Below are positions 42,940 through 51,346 of a DNA stretch of 64,000 nt, piece by piece. The DNA comes from Pontitalea aquivivens (GTDB lineage Bacteria; Pseudomonadota; Alphaproteobacteria; Rhodobacterales; Rhodobacteraceae). Each line of letters starts with the position of its first letter. Position 1 is the stretch's first letter. The position numbers and the translations under genes are program-made. The stretch lies in the NCBI RefSeq assembly GCF_046507575.1, contig NZ_JBKFEY010000013.1, forward strand, positions 1-64,000, given 5' to 3'. The notes under the pieces were generated by a model that was not told the DNA's origin, searched no databases, and was given only the letters and a program-made list of their open reading frames with translations.

Positions 42940-44712
42940 CTATTCCGCCGCCGGGATCAGCGCGCCTTCCGCCGCCGCGACGATGCCCGCGGCATTGGCC
43001 TCATCGGTGTCGATATGCATTTCGGTGAAAGCATCGGGCTGGATGCGAACGATGGTGCGCGCATAAGACACCCCGCGCCCGGTGCCGGTAACGCGCACCT
43101 CAACCTCTTGCCCGTCCGCGACACCCCAGCGCCGCGCATCCGCCGGGTTCATGTGGATATGGCGCGCCGCGATGATCAGCCCGTCGGTTTCCACCGTACC
43201 GGCAGGCCCGATCAGCCGCACCTTCGGCGTACCCTCCAGGTCGCCCGACAACCGCACCGGCGCCTGCACCCCCAACGCGAAAGTATCGGTGCGCGACACC
43301 TCGACCTGCGTGCGCCCGCGCGTGGGCCCCAGAATACGCACATGGTCAAAGCCGCCGCGCGGCCCCTCGACCCGCACCTTCTCCAGGGCGGCAAAATTCC
43401 CCGGCTGACGCAGGTCGAATTCCGGGGTCAGCGTCGCCCCCGGCCCGAACAACGCCTCGACATCGGCCTGGCACAGATGAACATGGCGCGCCGAAACCGC
43501 GACCGGCAGTGCCAGCGCGGGGCGGGCGGGCGCGGCCAGCGTGGCGGCCGTTTCCCGCGCGATCTGCAGTTGCTCGGCCGTCTCGGTCACGATCACCCGC
43601 ACCCGCCCGCCCCAGGCCTGCAGCTCGGGCGCGGCGCGGTCGGCCAGACCGACATGCTGGTTGCGGTCATGATCCAGCGTAACCCCCATGAATTCCAGCC
43701 CGTCGCAGATCCGCCTGCGCATCGAGGCCGAATTCTCGCCAACACCGCCGGTAAAGACCAAGGCATCCAGCCCCCCCATCGCCGCCGCATAGGCCCCGAT
43801 GTATTTGCGGGCACGATAGGCATAGATCTCGATTGCAAGCTGCGCGGCATGGTCACCCTCGGCGGCGCGATGTTCCACATCACGCATGTCCGAACTGCCG
43901 GTCAGCGCCTTCAGCCCGCTGTCCTTGTACAATGCCGACTCTATCTCGGGGATCGACAGGCCAAGCTCGCGGTGCAGATAGCCGAAGGCGCCGGGATCGA
44001 TGTCCCCCGAACGCGTGCCCATCACCAGCCCCTCCAGCGGCGTCAGCCCCATGGAACTGTCCATGCTGCGACCGCGATTGATCGCGCAGACCGAGGCACC
44101 GTTCCCCAGATGACAGGAAATGATTTGCAACCTGTCGATCGGCTGGCCGATCACCTGCGCGGCGCGCAACGCAACATATTTGTGCGACGTGCCGTGAAAG
44201 CCAAACCGCCGCAGTCCCGCGCCCCGCCAGGCCTCGGGCACCGCGTAGGTGGTCACGAAGGGCGGATTGGTCAGATGGAACGACGTGTCGAACACCGCCA
44301 CCTGCGCCAGACCGGGCCAGGTCGCGCGCGCCAGCCGCACCGCCTGCAGGTTGGCGGGATTGTGCAGGGGCGCAAGCGGCACAAGCGCATCCAGCGCCTG
44401 CAGCACGGTGTCATCAATCGCCACCGGCCCGGCATATTGCGGCCCCCCATGCGCCACCCGATGCCCGACCGCATCGATCCCATCCAGCCCCAGATCCGCC
44501 AGCAGGCCCGGCACCGCGGCGATCGCCGCGGCGATATCGCGCAACGGCAGGGTGCGTTCGCTGCGCCCCTCGGCCGAACGCAGGCTCAGGCTGCAGCCCT
44601 CGGGCGAAAACCTCTCGAACGTGCCCCGGACAAGCTCGGCCTCATTGCAGGCCATGTCAAAAAGCGCGAATTTGAGTGTGGAACTGCCTGCGTTGAAAAC
44701 CAGAATGCGCAT
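42940..44712 (-). CDS. ackA: Acetate/propionate kinase fused to PduL-type phosphotransacylase
   Basis: The protein has 590 residues from the ATG at 44712, fixed by a perfect AGGAGG five bases upstream. The N-terminal part (about 1-395) is acetate kinase: FNAGSSTLKFALFD, VGHRVAHGG, RFGFHGTSHKYV, HLGNGASVCAI, MGTRSGDIDPG and FTGGVGENSASMRRRI. The C-terminal part (about 400-590) is a whole PduL domain: SARHVHLCQADVEALFG, QVEVSRTDTFALG, SGDLEGTP, AARHIHMNPADARRWG and EMHIDTDEANAAG, with the zinc histidines kept. One chain could thus convert acyl-CoA and phosphate to acetate with ATP formation. No stop or frameshift separates the parts. Confidence 0.93.
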   Translation of the reverse strand: MRILVFNAGSSTLKFALFDMACNEAELVRGTFERFSPEGCSLSLRSAEGRSERTLPLRDIAAAIAAVPGLLADLGLDGIDAVGHRVAHGGPQYAGPVAIDDTVLQALDALVPLAPLHNPANLQAVRLARATWPGLAQVAVFDTSFHLTNPPFVTTYAVPEAWRGAGLRRFGFHGTSHKYVALRAAQVIGQPIDRLQIISCHLGNGASVCAINRGRSMDSSMGLTPLEGLVMGTRSGDIDPGAFGYLHRELGLSIPEIESALYKDSGLKALTGSSDMRDVEHRAAEGDHAAQLAIEIYAYRARKYIGAYAAAMGGLDALVFTGGVGENSASMRRRICDGLEFMGVTLDHDRNQHVGLADRAAPELQAWGGRVRVIVTETAEQLQIARETAATLAAPARPALALPVAVSARHVHLCQADVEALFGPGATLTPEFDLRQPGNFAALEKVRVEGPRGGFDHVRILGPTRGRTQVEVSRTDTFALGVQAPVRLSGDLEGTPKVRLIGPAGTVETDGLIIAARHIHMNPADARRWGVADGQEVEVRVTGTGRGVSYARTIVRIQPDAFTEMHIDTDEANAAGIVAAAEGALIPAAE

Positions 44713-44797
44713 CAAGACCTCCTGTCGCTGCCCCCAATATGCGTAACCCGCATCACAAAGGGTAGACCCGGCGGCGCGCGGCGGCTTCGGCTTTGGC

Positions 44798-44813
44798 AAA
44801 ATATCCTCGGGGG
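44798..44813. other. GAGGATATTT intergenic motif
   Basis: The minus strand reads CCCCGAGGATATTT in the gap between apbE and ackA-pduL, next to a small GGCC-ATTC-GGCC stem. I recall this motif as a recurrent intergenic element in Rhodobacteraceae genomes; that is memory, not a search result. Confidence 0.4.
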
Positions 44814-44835
44814 GTGAATTGGCCGAATGGCCAAG

Positions 44836-44856
44836 AGGGGGGCAGACAGCCCCCCT
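44836..44856 (-). terminator. Stem-loop terminator of the nos operon
   Basis: Arms AGGGGGGC (44836-44843) and GCCCCCCT (44849-44856) form an 8-bp GC stem with a five-base loop, 27 bases beyond the apbE/nosX stop. A second small stem lies just past it. It separates the nos operon from ackA-pduL. There is no long U-tract. Confidence 0.65.
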
Positions 44857-44882
44857 GGCCCGCCGGGGTGCGCGCCCGGCGA

Positions 44883-45803
44883 TCAGACCAGCGCGACCAG
44901 TTCGGCCTGGGGAAACCGCGCCAGCGCGGCGGTGATCGCCGGGCGTTCCATCAGGCACAATGCCGTGGACAACGCATCCGCCAGCGCGGCCCTTGGCGCG
45001 GCAACAGACACCAGCGACCATTGCCCCCGCGCGGGCGCTGCGGTCCGCGGATCAAGAATGTGACCCAGCTGCGCGCGCGCATCAAACACGGTGCCCAGCG
45101 GGGCCGAACTTGCCAGCGCCCGATCGCGCAGACCCACCCGCCGGGGCAACAACGCCTCGCCCGCGCGCAGGCCCACATCCCATGCCCCCCCATCCGGATG
45201 CCCGCCAAGCGCGCGCATCTCGCCCGTGTCGATCAGCACATCCGTCAACCCCTCGCGCGCCAGCAGATCCGCGATACGGTCGGCGACATAGCCCTGCGCG
45301 ATGCCGTTCAGCGTCAGCGCCATGCCGGGATCCAGCGTGATCGCGGCGGCGTCCAGCCGCACGCGGCCCCAGCCGATCGCCGCGCGCGCAGCCGCCAGCG
45401 CCGCCGCATCGGGCGCGCCGCCCTGAGCCTGCGCGCTGGCCCATGCGGCCCAAAGCGGCTGCACGGTCGGGTCGAACAGACCCCCCGTCGCCCGGTGCAC
45501 CGCGCCGGCAAGGCCAAGGCATTCCAGCAATTCGAAGGGCGGCGCCTGCAGCAGGCCGGTGGCGTTCAGCCGGCTGATCGCCGAATGGGGCCGGTACAGG
45601 CTGAAGATCTCCTCCAGCCGCTCAATTTCGGCCAGGGCGGTGGCGGTGATCCTTTCGGCCTGTGGATGGGCCAGCATGATCGAGGCCTGCGCACCAAGCG
45701 CCTGGCCCCGCCAGCGATACAGCGGGGCGGCGGCAGCGGGCCTTCCCGCAACGGCGGCGGCGGCGGCGGCAATTGTCAGAAACCTGCGGCGCGTGGTGGT
45801 CAT
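44883..45803 (-). CDS. nosX: ApbE-family FMN transferase (NosX)
   Basis: The protein has 306 residues from the ATG at 45803. A Tat-type signal (TTTRRRFLTIAAAAAAVAG) is followed by the ApbE domain with SLYRPHSAISRLN, GGLFDPTVQPLW, LNGIAQGYVADRIADLL, VLIDTGEMRALGG and the C-terminal DALSTALCLM. It covalently attaches FMN to Thr in periplasmic domains, in this operon that of NosR. It is the last gene of the operon, one base after nosL, matching the Paracoccus nosX position. A much longer upstream frame only shadows nosL. Confidence 0.94.
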   Translation of the reverse strand: MTTTRRRFLTIAAAAAAVAGRPAAAAPLYRWRGQALGAQASIMLAHPQAERITATALAEIERLEEIFSLYRPHSAISRLNATGLLQAPPFELLECLGLAGAVHRATGGLFDPTVQPLWAAWASAQAQGGAPDAAALAAARAAIGWGRVRLDAAAITLDPGMALTLNGIAQGYVADRIADLLAREGLTDVLIDTGEMRALGGHPDGGAWDVGLRAGEALLPRRVGLRDRALASSAPLGTVFDARAQLGHILDPRTAAPARGQWSLVSVAAPRAALADALSTALCLMERPAITAALARFPQAELVALV

Positions 45804-45804
45804 G

Positions 45805-46380
45805 TCAGTCCTGCCTTTCCTGCGACAGTTTGCGAAGCCGCGCGGCGAAATCCGCCTCGGCCCCGCGGGCATCGGTGTCTTCATCGCCGACCGCGACGGG
45901 GGCCAGCACCTCGACATCGGGTATATCTGCAAGCTGCAACACCTGCCCGCCGCGTTCGGCGGCAAAGGCGTCGGCATCGGCGGCGCGGGCAAAGGGCACC
46001 AGTTCGGGCGCCTCCATCCCCCCCACCGCGTCCGAACCCACGACATAGAACGCCGCAGTGGCGGGAATCCAGTTGTCCGCGCCGGTCATCTGCCAACTGG
46101 GGGCCACGGCCATGTCGTTGACAAAGATCGCCGCGATCATATGGCTTTGTTCCGGCATGCGCTGATAGGCGATGGCATCGCGCACCTGGGAAAAAAACAG
46201 CGGATGCGGCTGGCCTGTCAGATGCACCTGCGCCTTGGGGCCGGGATGTTCCAGCAGGTGCATCTGGCAATAATGGCCCACGGCTTCCTCGGTCATCGTC
46301 ACCGGCTGCGGCTGGCTTGCGGTATCCTCGCGGCAGGCGGCCAGCACTAGCATCAGCACGATCAGGGCGGGGTATTTCAT
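45805..46380 (-). CDS. nosL: NosL copper chaperone lipoprotein
   Basis: The protein has 191 residues from the ATG at 46380, overlapping the nosY stop. The lipobox LAAC lies at about residues 13-16. The copper-binding region EEAVGHYCQMHLLEHPGPKA and the later WIPATAAFYVVGSD match NosL, with Cys-x-Met at the metal site. NosL delivers Cu(I) to the NosDFY complex for assembly of the CuZ centre of nitrous oxide reductase. The C-terminal Asp/Glu-rich tail is slightly longer than in short NosL proteins. Confidence 0.95.
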   Translation of the reverse strand: MKYPALIVLMLVLAACREDTASQPQPVTMTEEAVGHYCQMHLLEHPGPKAQVHLTGQPHPLFFSQVRDAIAYQRMPEQSHMIAAIFVNDMAVAPSWQMTGADNWIPATAAFYVVGSDAVGGMEAPELVPFARAADADAFAAERGGQVLQLADIPDVEVLAPVAVGDEDTDARGAEADFAARLRKLSQERQD

Positions 46381-47198
46381 GGCGTCACCCTTCGAAAGGC
46401 GGCAATGGCCAGCCCCAGCGCCAGCACTGGCCACAACAGGATGGACACCAGCGCCTGCCAGGCGGGGATCGTGTTCGCCGCCCCCGCCAGGCCTGCGGCG
46501 GCGGCCGTCGCCTCGGACGCCGACAGGTTGAACAGCCGGAACGCATCCGCCGGATTGGCCAGCAACAGCCAGGGAAAGACCCCGGTGGTAAAGGCGCCGC
46601 CACCATCGGCCACGATCGCCGCCAGCAGCCCCAGATCATACAGCACGATCAGCACCAGCCACAGCCCGATCGCCAGCCCCGCCGCCCCCGACGGCCGGCG
46701 CGACAGGGCCGAAAGCGCATAGCCCGCGCCCAGGAACGTCGCCCCCAGCAGAACCGAGGACCACATCAGCCGCCACAGCGCCGGCACCCCGTTCAGCGCA
46801 CGCGGGTCCACCACGGCCGCGGCGATGGCCGCGATGCCATAGCCCACCGCCACCGCCAGCGCGAGGATGCCGACATGCGCGACCAGCTTGCCCAGCAGCA
46901 CCTCGGCCCGGGCAACCGGATAGGTCAGCAGCAGGGGCAGCGTGCCGCGTTCCACCTCGCCCGCGACCGCGTCGAAAGACATCAGAAGCGCCACCAGCGG
47001 CACCAGATAGACCGCCAGCGAGGTCAGGCTTGCCACCGTCACCGACAGCCGGTCGGCGCCAAGTGCGCCCGTCGGCGCCGAACCTGCCGCCGACAGAACC
47101 ATGGAAAACAGCGCCATCATCACCACCGCGATGGTGACCCAGCGGTTGCGCAGCGCGATACGGAATTCGGTCGCGGCGGTGGCCAGGATGCGGTTCAT
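46377..47198 (-). CDS. nosY: NosY ABC transporter permease
   Basis: The 273-residue membrane protein has six hydrophobic segments, starting ILATAATEFRIALRNRWV, with VYLVPLVALLMSFDAVAGE and ERGTLPLLLTYPVARAEV, the NosY signature. It pairs with NosF as the ABC transporter that works with periplasmic NosD in CuZ maturation. It overlaps nosF by four bases and nosL by four bases. Confidence 0.96.
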   Translation of the reverse strand: MNRILATAATEFRIALRNRWVTIAVVMMALFSMVLSAAGSAPTGALGADRLSVTVASLTSLAVYLVPLVALLMSFDAVAGEVERGTLPLLLTYPVARAEVLLGKLVAHVGILALAVAVGYGIAAIAAAVVDPRALNGVPALWRLMWSSVLLGATFLGAGYALSALSRRPSGAAGLAIGLWLVLIVLYDLGLLAAIVADGGGAFTTGVFPWLLLANPADAFRLFNLSASEATAAAAGLAGAANTIPAWQALVSILLWPVLALGLAIAAFRRVTP

Positions 47199-48091
47199 TG
47201 CCCGTCCCTCCGGCTGAAATGGCTGTAAATATCCTCAAGGCTGGGGGGCAGCACCTCAAGATCGGCAACCAGATCGCCCAGGCCGCTGATCCGCGCCAGC
47301 GTCGGCAGCTTGGCATCCTGGTCGCAGGCCAGATGCAGCGTGTCGCCCTGCGCCACAGCGCCCGGCAACGCACGCGCCAGCGCGTCACCCTGCCCGGGGC
47401 GCGCGATGATCTGCATCGCCACCGGCAGCGCCGCACCGCGCCGCAGGTCAGACAACCGCCCCTCGGCCACCATGACGCCTTTCGACAGGATCACGATGCG
47501 ATCGGTGCGCGCCTCAACCTCGGTCAGCGCATGGCTGGACAGCAGGATCGAGGCGCCTTCGGCCGCAAGCCCATCCAGCAGCGCGTAAAAATCACGTCTC
47601 GACACCGGATCAAGGCCCGAGGTCGGTTCATCCAGCACCAGAAGCGCGGGATGCCCGATCAGCGCCTGGGCCAGGCCCACGCGCTGGCGCATACCCTTGG
47701 AATAGGTGCCGATCCGGCGGGTGGCGGCATGCGACAGGCCCACGCGATCCAGCAGACCCATCGCGGCGCCGGCATCCTGCCCCCGCAGGCGCAGGTAGTG
47801 GCGGATCTGTTCCAGACCCGTCAGCGCCGGGTGAAAGGCCACGTTTTCCGGCAGATAGGCCACACGGCGGCGCGCCTCGGCACTGCCGGGGGCTGCGCCG
47901 GTCACCGCCACCCTGCCACCGTCAAAAGGGATCAGACCCAGGATGATCTTCATCATCGTGGATTTGCCCGCGCCGTTGTGGCCCAGAAGCGCCACCCGTT
48001 CGCCGGGGGCCACCGAAAGGCTTACATCCCGCAGCGCCATCACGCCGTCATAGGATTTAGTGAGCTGTGAGAGGGTCAATGTCTGTGTCAT
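47195..48091 (-). CDS. nosF: NosF ABC transporter ATP-binding protein
   Basis: The protein has 298 residues. Walker A is GHNGAGKSTMMK, the signature is YSKGMRQRVGLAQAL, Walker B is LLVLDEPTSGLD and the switch His is in SSHALTEVE. These are the NosF forms of an ABC ATPase. It powers NosDFY. It overlaps nosD by 35 bases upstream and nosY by four bases downstream. Confidence 0.96.
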   Translation of the reverse strand: MTQTLTLSQLTKSYDGVMALRDVSLSVAPGERVALLGHNGAGKSTMMKIILGLIPFDGGRVAVTGAAPGSAEARRRVAYLPENVAFHPALTGLEQIRHYLRLRGQDAGAAMGLLDRVGLSHAATRRIGTYSKGMRQRVGLAQALIGHPALLVLDEPTSGLDPVSRRDFYALLDGLAAEGASILLSSHALTEVEARTDRIVILSKGVMVAEGRLSDLRRGAALPVAMQIIARPGQGDALARALPGAVAQGDTLHLACDQDAKLPTLARISGLGDLVADLEVLPPSLEDIYSHFSRRDGQ

Positions 48092-49391
48092 CTGTCATAC
48101 CATTGGCCCAGACGGGCTGGGTGTCGGCTTCGATCCGGGCGATGTCTTGGGGAACCGCAATCTGTATCGGGGCCGTCAAGGGGTGGCTGTCCAGCACACC
48201 GCCGGGAAGCGTCGCGGGAAAACTGGCCTGCGACCAGCGGATCAGCTGCACCGCCGGCGCACCCAGCAGCAGCGATGCGGCGGGCTGCGACCACAGGATA
48301 TGGTCCATCAGGTCATTGGGGCGAAAGGCGCTGTCGGCGATGCCATTGCCGTCCAGGTCAAAGACCGGATGATCCGACCAGTAGTTGCCCCGCCCCTCAA
48401 AGCTCCATTCGATATCGCGGGTACCGACATATTTCACCTGCGTCTGGTTGCCGATGAAGGCGTTGCCGGTCAGCACGTTGCGTTCCGACCCGGCGGTGAA
48501 GTGGATGCCGATGCCGCAGCCCTCGAAGCGGTTGTCATAGATCAGGTTCTTGTGGGCATTATAGATGAAGGTGCATTTCTCGGCCCCGCCGCGCACCAGA
48601 TTGCGTGCGACCTCGGCATTGTTGGCATAGTTCAGCATGACCCCGTGGCTGCGGTCGCCCAGGCTCAGGTTGTCTTTCACCACCACCCGGTTCGAAAACA
48701 TGATCGCAAAGCCCAGGTGGTTGCCGATGCTGACATTGCCCGAGACTTCCGAGTTGTGGGTATACATGTAATGCACCGCGAAGCGCAGGTCGCGGAACAG
48801 GTTGCCCCGGTAGGTGCCGTCCTTCGAGGTGTTGGAAAAGATCCCGTCGCGGCCATAGCGGATCGTATTGCCCTCGACCACGGTGCCGGGCGCGTTCCAG
48901 ATGTAGACGCCGTTGCCGCGTTCGTTCATGCGCGGGTCGCGGGTGCCGGTGATCGTATTGGCGCGAACCACCGCATCAAGGCCCCCGTGAACATCGACGC
49001 CATGCATGTTGCCGGTCAGGGTATTGCCCTCGATCAGCGCACGGTCGGCGCCCTTGACGATCTTGATCGCGGAATCCAGCGCCTGGTTGTCGTGGCCCGA
49101 TCCGGTCACGGTCAGACCGCGGATGGTCACGTCATCGCCGGTGATGGTGATCACCGTGCCCTGCCCCAGCCCGTCGACCACACTGCCCGCGCTGCCCTGC
49201 AACGTCAGCGACCGGTCGATGGTGACCGGGCCTTCGAAGCGCCCTTCGGCCAGGATCAGCACATCGCCGGGGATCGCCCCGGCGATGGCCGCTTGCAAGG
49301 TGCCCGCCCCCGGCGCCACGCGCCGTCCCTCGGCCGCCACGGCGGGCAGCGCGAGGATCAGGGCAAGGATCAGGGGCAGACAGCGTTTCAT
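48057..49391 (-). CDS. nosD: NosD periplasmic copper-assembly protein
   Basis: The protein has 444 residues from the ATG at 49391, just beyond the nosZ stop. A signal peptide is followed by right-handed parallel beta-helix repeats (GNTLTGNMHGVDVHGG, GNTIRYGRDGIFSN, GNVSIGNHLGFAIMFSN, GNAFIGNQTQVKYVG). This is the NosD/CASH fold. NosD works with NosF and NosY to make the CuZ site. The C-terminal residues overlap nosF in another frame. Confidence 0.96.
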   Translation of the reverse strand: MKRCLPLILALILALPAVAAEGRRVAPGAGTLQAAIAGAIPGDVLILAEGRFEGPVTIDRSLTLQGSAGSVVDGLGQGTVITITGDDVTIRGLTVTGSGHDNQALDSAIKIVKGADRALIEGNTLTGNMHGVDVHGGLDAVVRANTITGTRDPRMNERGNGVYIWNAPGTVVEGNTIRYGRDGIFSNTSKDGTYRGNLFRDLRFAVHYMYTHNSEVSGNVSIGNHLGFAIMFSNRVVVKDNLSLGDRSHGVMLNYANNAEVARNLVRGGAEKCTFIYNAHKNLIYDNRFEGCGIGIHFTAGSERNVLTGNAFIGNQTQVKYVGTRDIEWSFEGRGNYWSDHPVFDLDGNGIADSAFRPNDLMDHILWSQPAASLLLGAPAVQLIRWSQASFPATLPGGVLDSHPLTAPIQIAVPQDIARIEADTQPVWANGMTDDTDIDPLTAH

Positions 49392-49393
49392 GA

Positions 49394-51346
49394 TCACGCG
49401 CCTTTCGGTTCCACGAACATCCGGCCGCGCATTTCCATGTGCAGCGCATGGCAGAACCACTGGCAGTAATACCAGAAGACGCCGGGCTGCGCGGCCACGA
49501 AGGTCACGGATGAGGTCTGCTGCGGCCCCACCTCCATCGCGACGCCGTGGTTGCCCATGGTGAAGCCATGCGTCAGGTCGTCGATGTCATCCAGATTGGT
49601 GACGATCACCGTGACCTCGTCGCCTTCCTTCACGGTAAAGGATTCCAGGCTGAAGTTCGGCGCCTGGCTGGACATGTAGACCCGCACCTTGTTGCCGTCG
49701 CGGATCACGGTTTCCTGCCAGTCGTCCAGGTTCACGCCATCGGCCTCGGCCTGGGCGCGGGTTCCGGCCCACATCGGATCCTGACGGTCCCAGGCCGAAC
49801 GGATATTGGTCATCTTCGAGGCATGCACCGCGATCGCGTCATGGGGTTCGGCAAACGTCGGGCCGTCATGCACCAGCACCATCTTGTCGCCCGAAATGTC
49901 GAACAACTGGTCGTTCTCGGGCTTCAGCGGGCCGACGTTCAGGAACCGGTCCTTCGAGAACTTGCACAGCACCACCATCCACTTGCCGTCGGCCTCCAGC
50001 GTCTCGCCATGCGAGGTCTTGATGTGGCCCGGCTGGTAATGCACATCGACCTTTTCCAGGATCGGATCGACATTTTCACCCGCATAGGCCTTGACCGCCG
50101 CCTCGATGTTCCACTTGACCACCTGGCTGTCCAGGAACAGCGAGGTATAGGCATTGCCCTGCCCGTCAAAGGCGGTGTGCAGCGGCCCAAGACCAAGCTC
50201 CGGCTCGGCCACCACGGCAGACCGCGGATCGGCGCCTTCGAAAACCGCATCCAGTTTCGTCACGTCAATGACCGACACGGTGGGTGACAGCTTGCCGCCG
50301 ATGCACAGGTGCTTCTTGTCGGGCGCCATGTTGCAGCCGTGCGGGTTGTTGGCGATCGGGATGTAACGGGTGAACTGGCTGTTGGCCTCTTTCCGGCCGT
50401 CCAGCACGCGCACGCCGTTCAGTTCCTGGCCCTCGCCCGCGGCGACCGCCTTTTCGATCTCGGCGATGTTGAAGACCACGACGTGGTCCATCTCGCTGGC
50501 GGTCATGTCGGCCAGCGTCATCCCCATTTCCGAGTTATAAGAGGTCGAGAAGGCCCATTTGCCTTCGTAATCCGCATCGCAATTGTCCAGGTTGCCCGAG
50601 ACGATCACCTGCCAGGCCACGTCCATCTTGTCGGTATCGACCGCGGTGAAGATGTTCACATAGGTCGAGGGATCGGTCATCGTAGAGCCGTCGTTGACCA
50701 ACGGCGCCTCATCCTCGCCGTTGCAGAAGATATAGTTCGACCGCGGCCATTTCTGCGGACGCATACCGTGGATGCCCTTGGCGTTCGGGATTTCCAGGAT
50801 GGCGTCGCATTTCATCACGTCACAGCGTACGCGGGCCACGCGGGTGTTGGCCTTGTCGTTCATGAACAGATACTGCCCGTCATACTTGCCCTCGGTATAG
50901 GACATGTGGACGTGGTGCAGGTCGCCGTTGTCATGGATCTTCTTGCCATTGGCGGCCAGATAGGCCTTGGTCTTGTCGCTCATGGTGCGCTGATGGATAC
51001 GGATTGATTCATCCGTCTGGCCCCAGCCCGTGGCCGAGCAGCGGTTGAACACCGGCACGCGCATCAATTCGCGCATCGAGGGCACGCCCAGAATACGCAG
51101 CTCGCCCGTCTGGCCCGAAGACCAGAAGCCGTAATATTCATCCAGCTGGCCCGGTGCCACGTTGAAATCGCCCGCCGCATGGGCCGCACCCGCGCCGGCC
51201 AGCGTCGCAGCCCCGCCCAGGGCGGCAGCGCCGCCCCACAGGCCCAGGCGTGACCCGCCCATGGCGCCCGCAAACGCCGCGCCTCCGGCCGTGGCGCCCA
51301 GCAGGCCCCGGCGGCTGATCCCTGTCGTCTGTGTCTTGTCAGACAT
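49394..51346 (-). CDS. nosZ: Nitrous oxide reductase NosZ, clade I (Tat-exported)
   Basis: The 650-residue protein has a long Tat signal with ISRRGLLGAT at about residues 10-19, the mark of clade I. The seven-bladed propeller supplies CuZ histidines, including DLHHVHMSYTEG (about 142-153) and later HG and HD motifs. The C-terminal cupredoxin has the CuA ligands in FWYYCQWFCHALHMEMRG. It reduces nitrous oxide to dinitrogen in the periplasm. No damage is seen. It overlaps nosR by eight bases. Confidence 0.98.
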   Translation of the reverse strand: MSDKTQTTGISRRGLLGATAGGAAFAGAMGGSRLGLWGGAAALGGAATLAGAGAAHAAGDFNVAPGQLDEYYGFWSSGQTGELRILGVPSMRELMRVPVFNRCSATGWGQTDESIRIHQRTMSDKTKAYLAANGKKIHDNGDLHHVHMSYTEGKYDGQYLFMNDKANTRVARVRCDVMKCDAILEIPNAKGIHGMRPQKWPRSNYIFCNGEDEAPLVNDGSTMTDPSTYVNIFTAVDTDKMDVAWQVIVSGNLDNCDADYEGKWAFSTSYNSEMGMTLADMTASEMDHVVVFNIAEIEKAVAAGEGQELNGVRVLDGRKEANSQFTRYIPIANNPHGCNMAPDKKHLCIGGKLSPTVSVIDVTKLDAVFEGADPRSAVVAEPELGLGPLHTAFDGQGNAYTSLFLDSQVVKWNIEAAVKAYAGENVDPILEKVDVHYQPGHIKTSHGETLEADGKWMVVLCKFSKDRFLNVGPLKPENDQLFDISGDKMVLVHDGPTFAEPHDAIAVHASKMTNIRSAWDRQDPMWAGTRAQAEADGVNLDDWQETVIRDGNKVRVYMSSQAPNFSLESFTVKEGDEVTVIVTNLDDIDDLTHGFTMGNHGVAMEVGPQQTSSVTFVAAQPGVFWYYCQWFCHALHMEMRGRMFVEPKGA

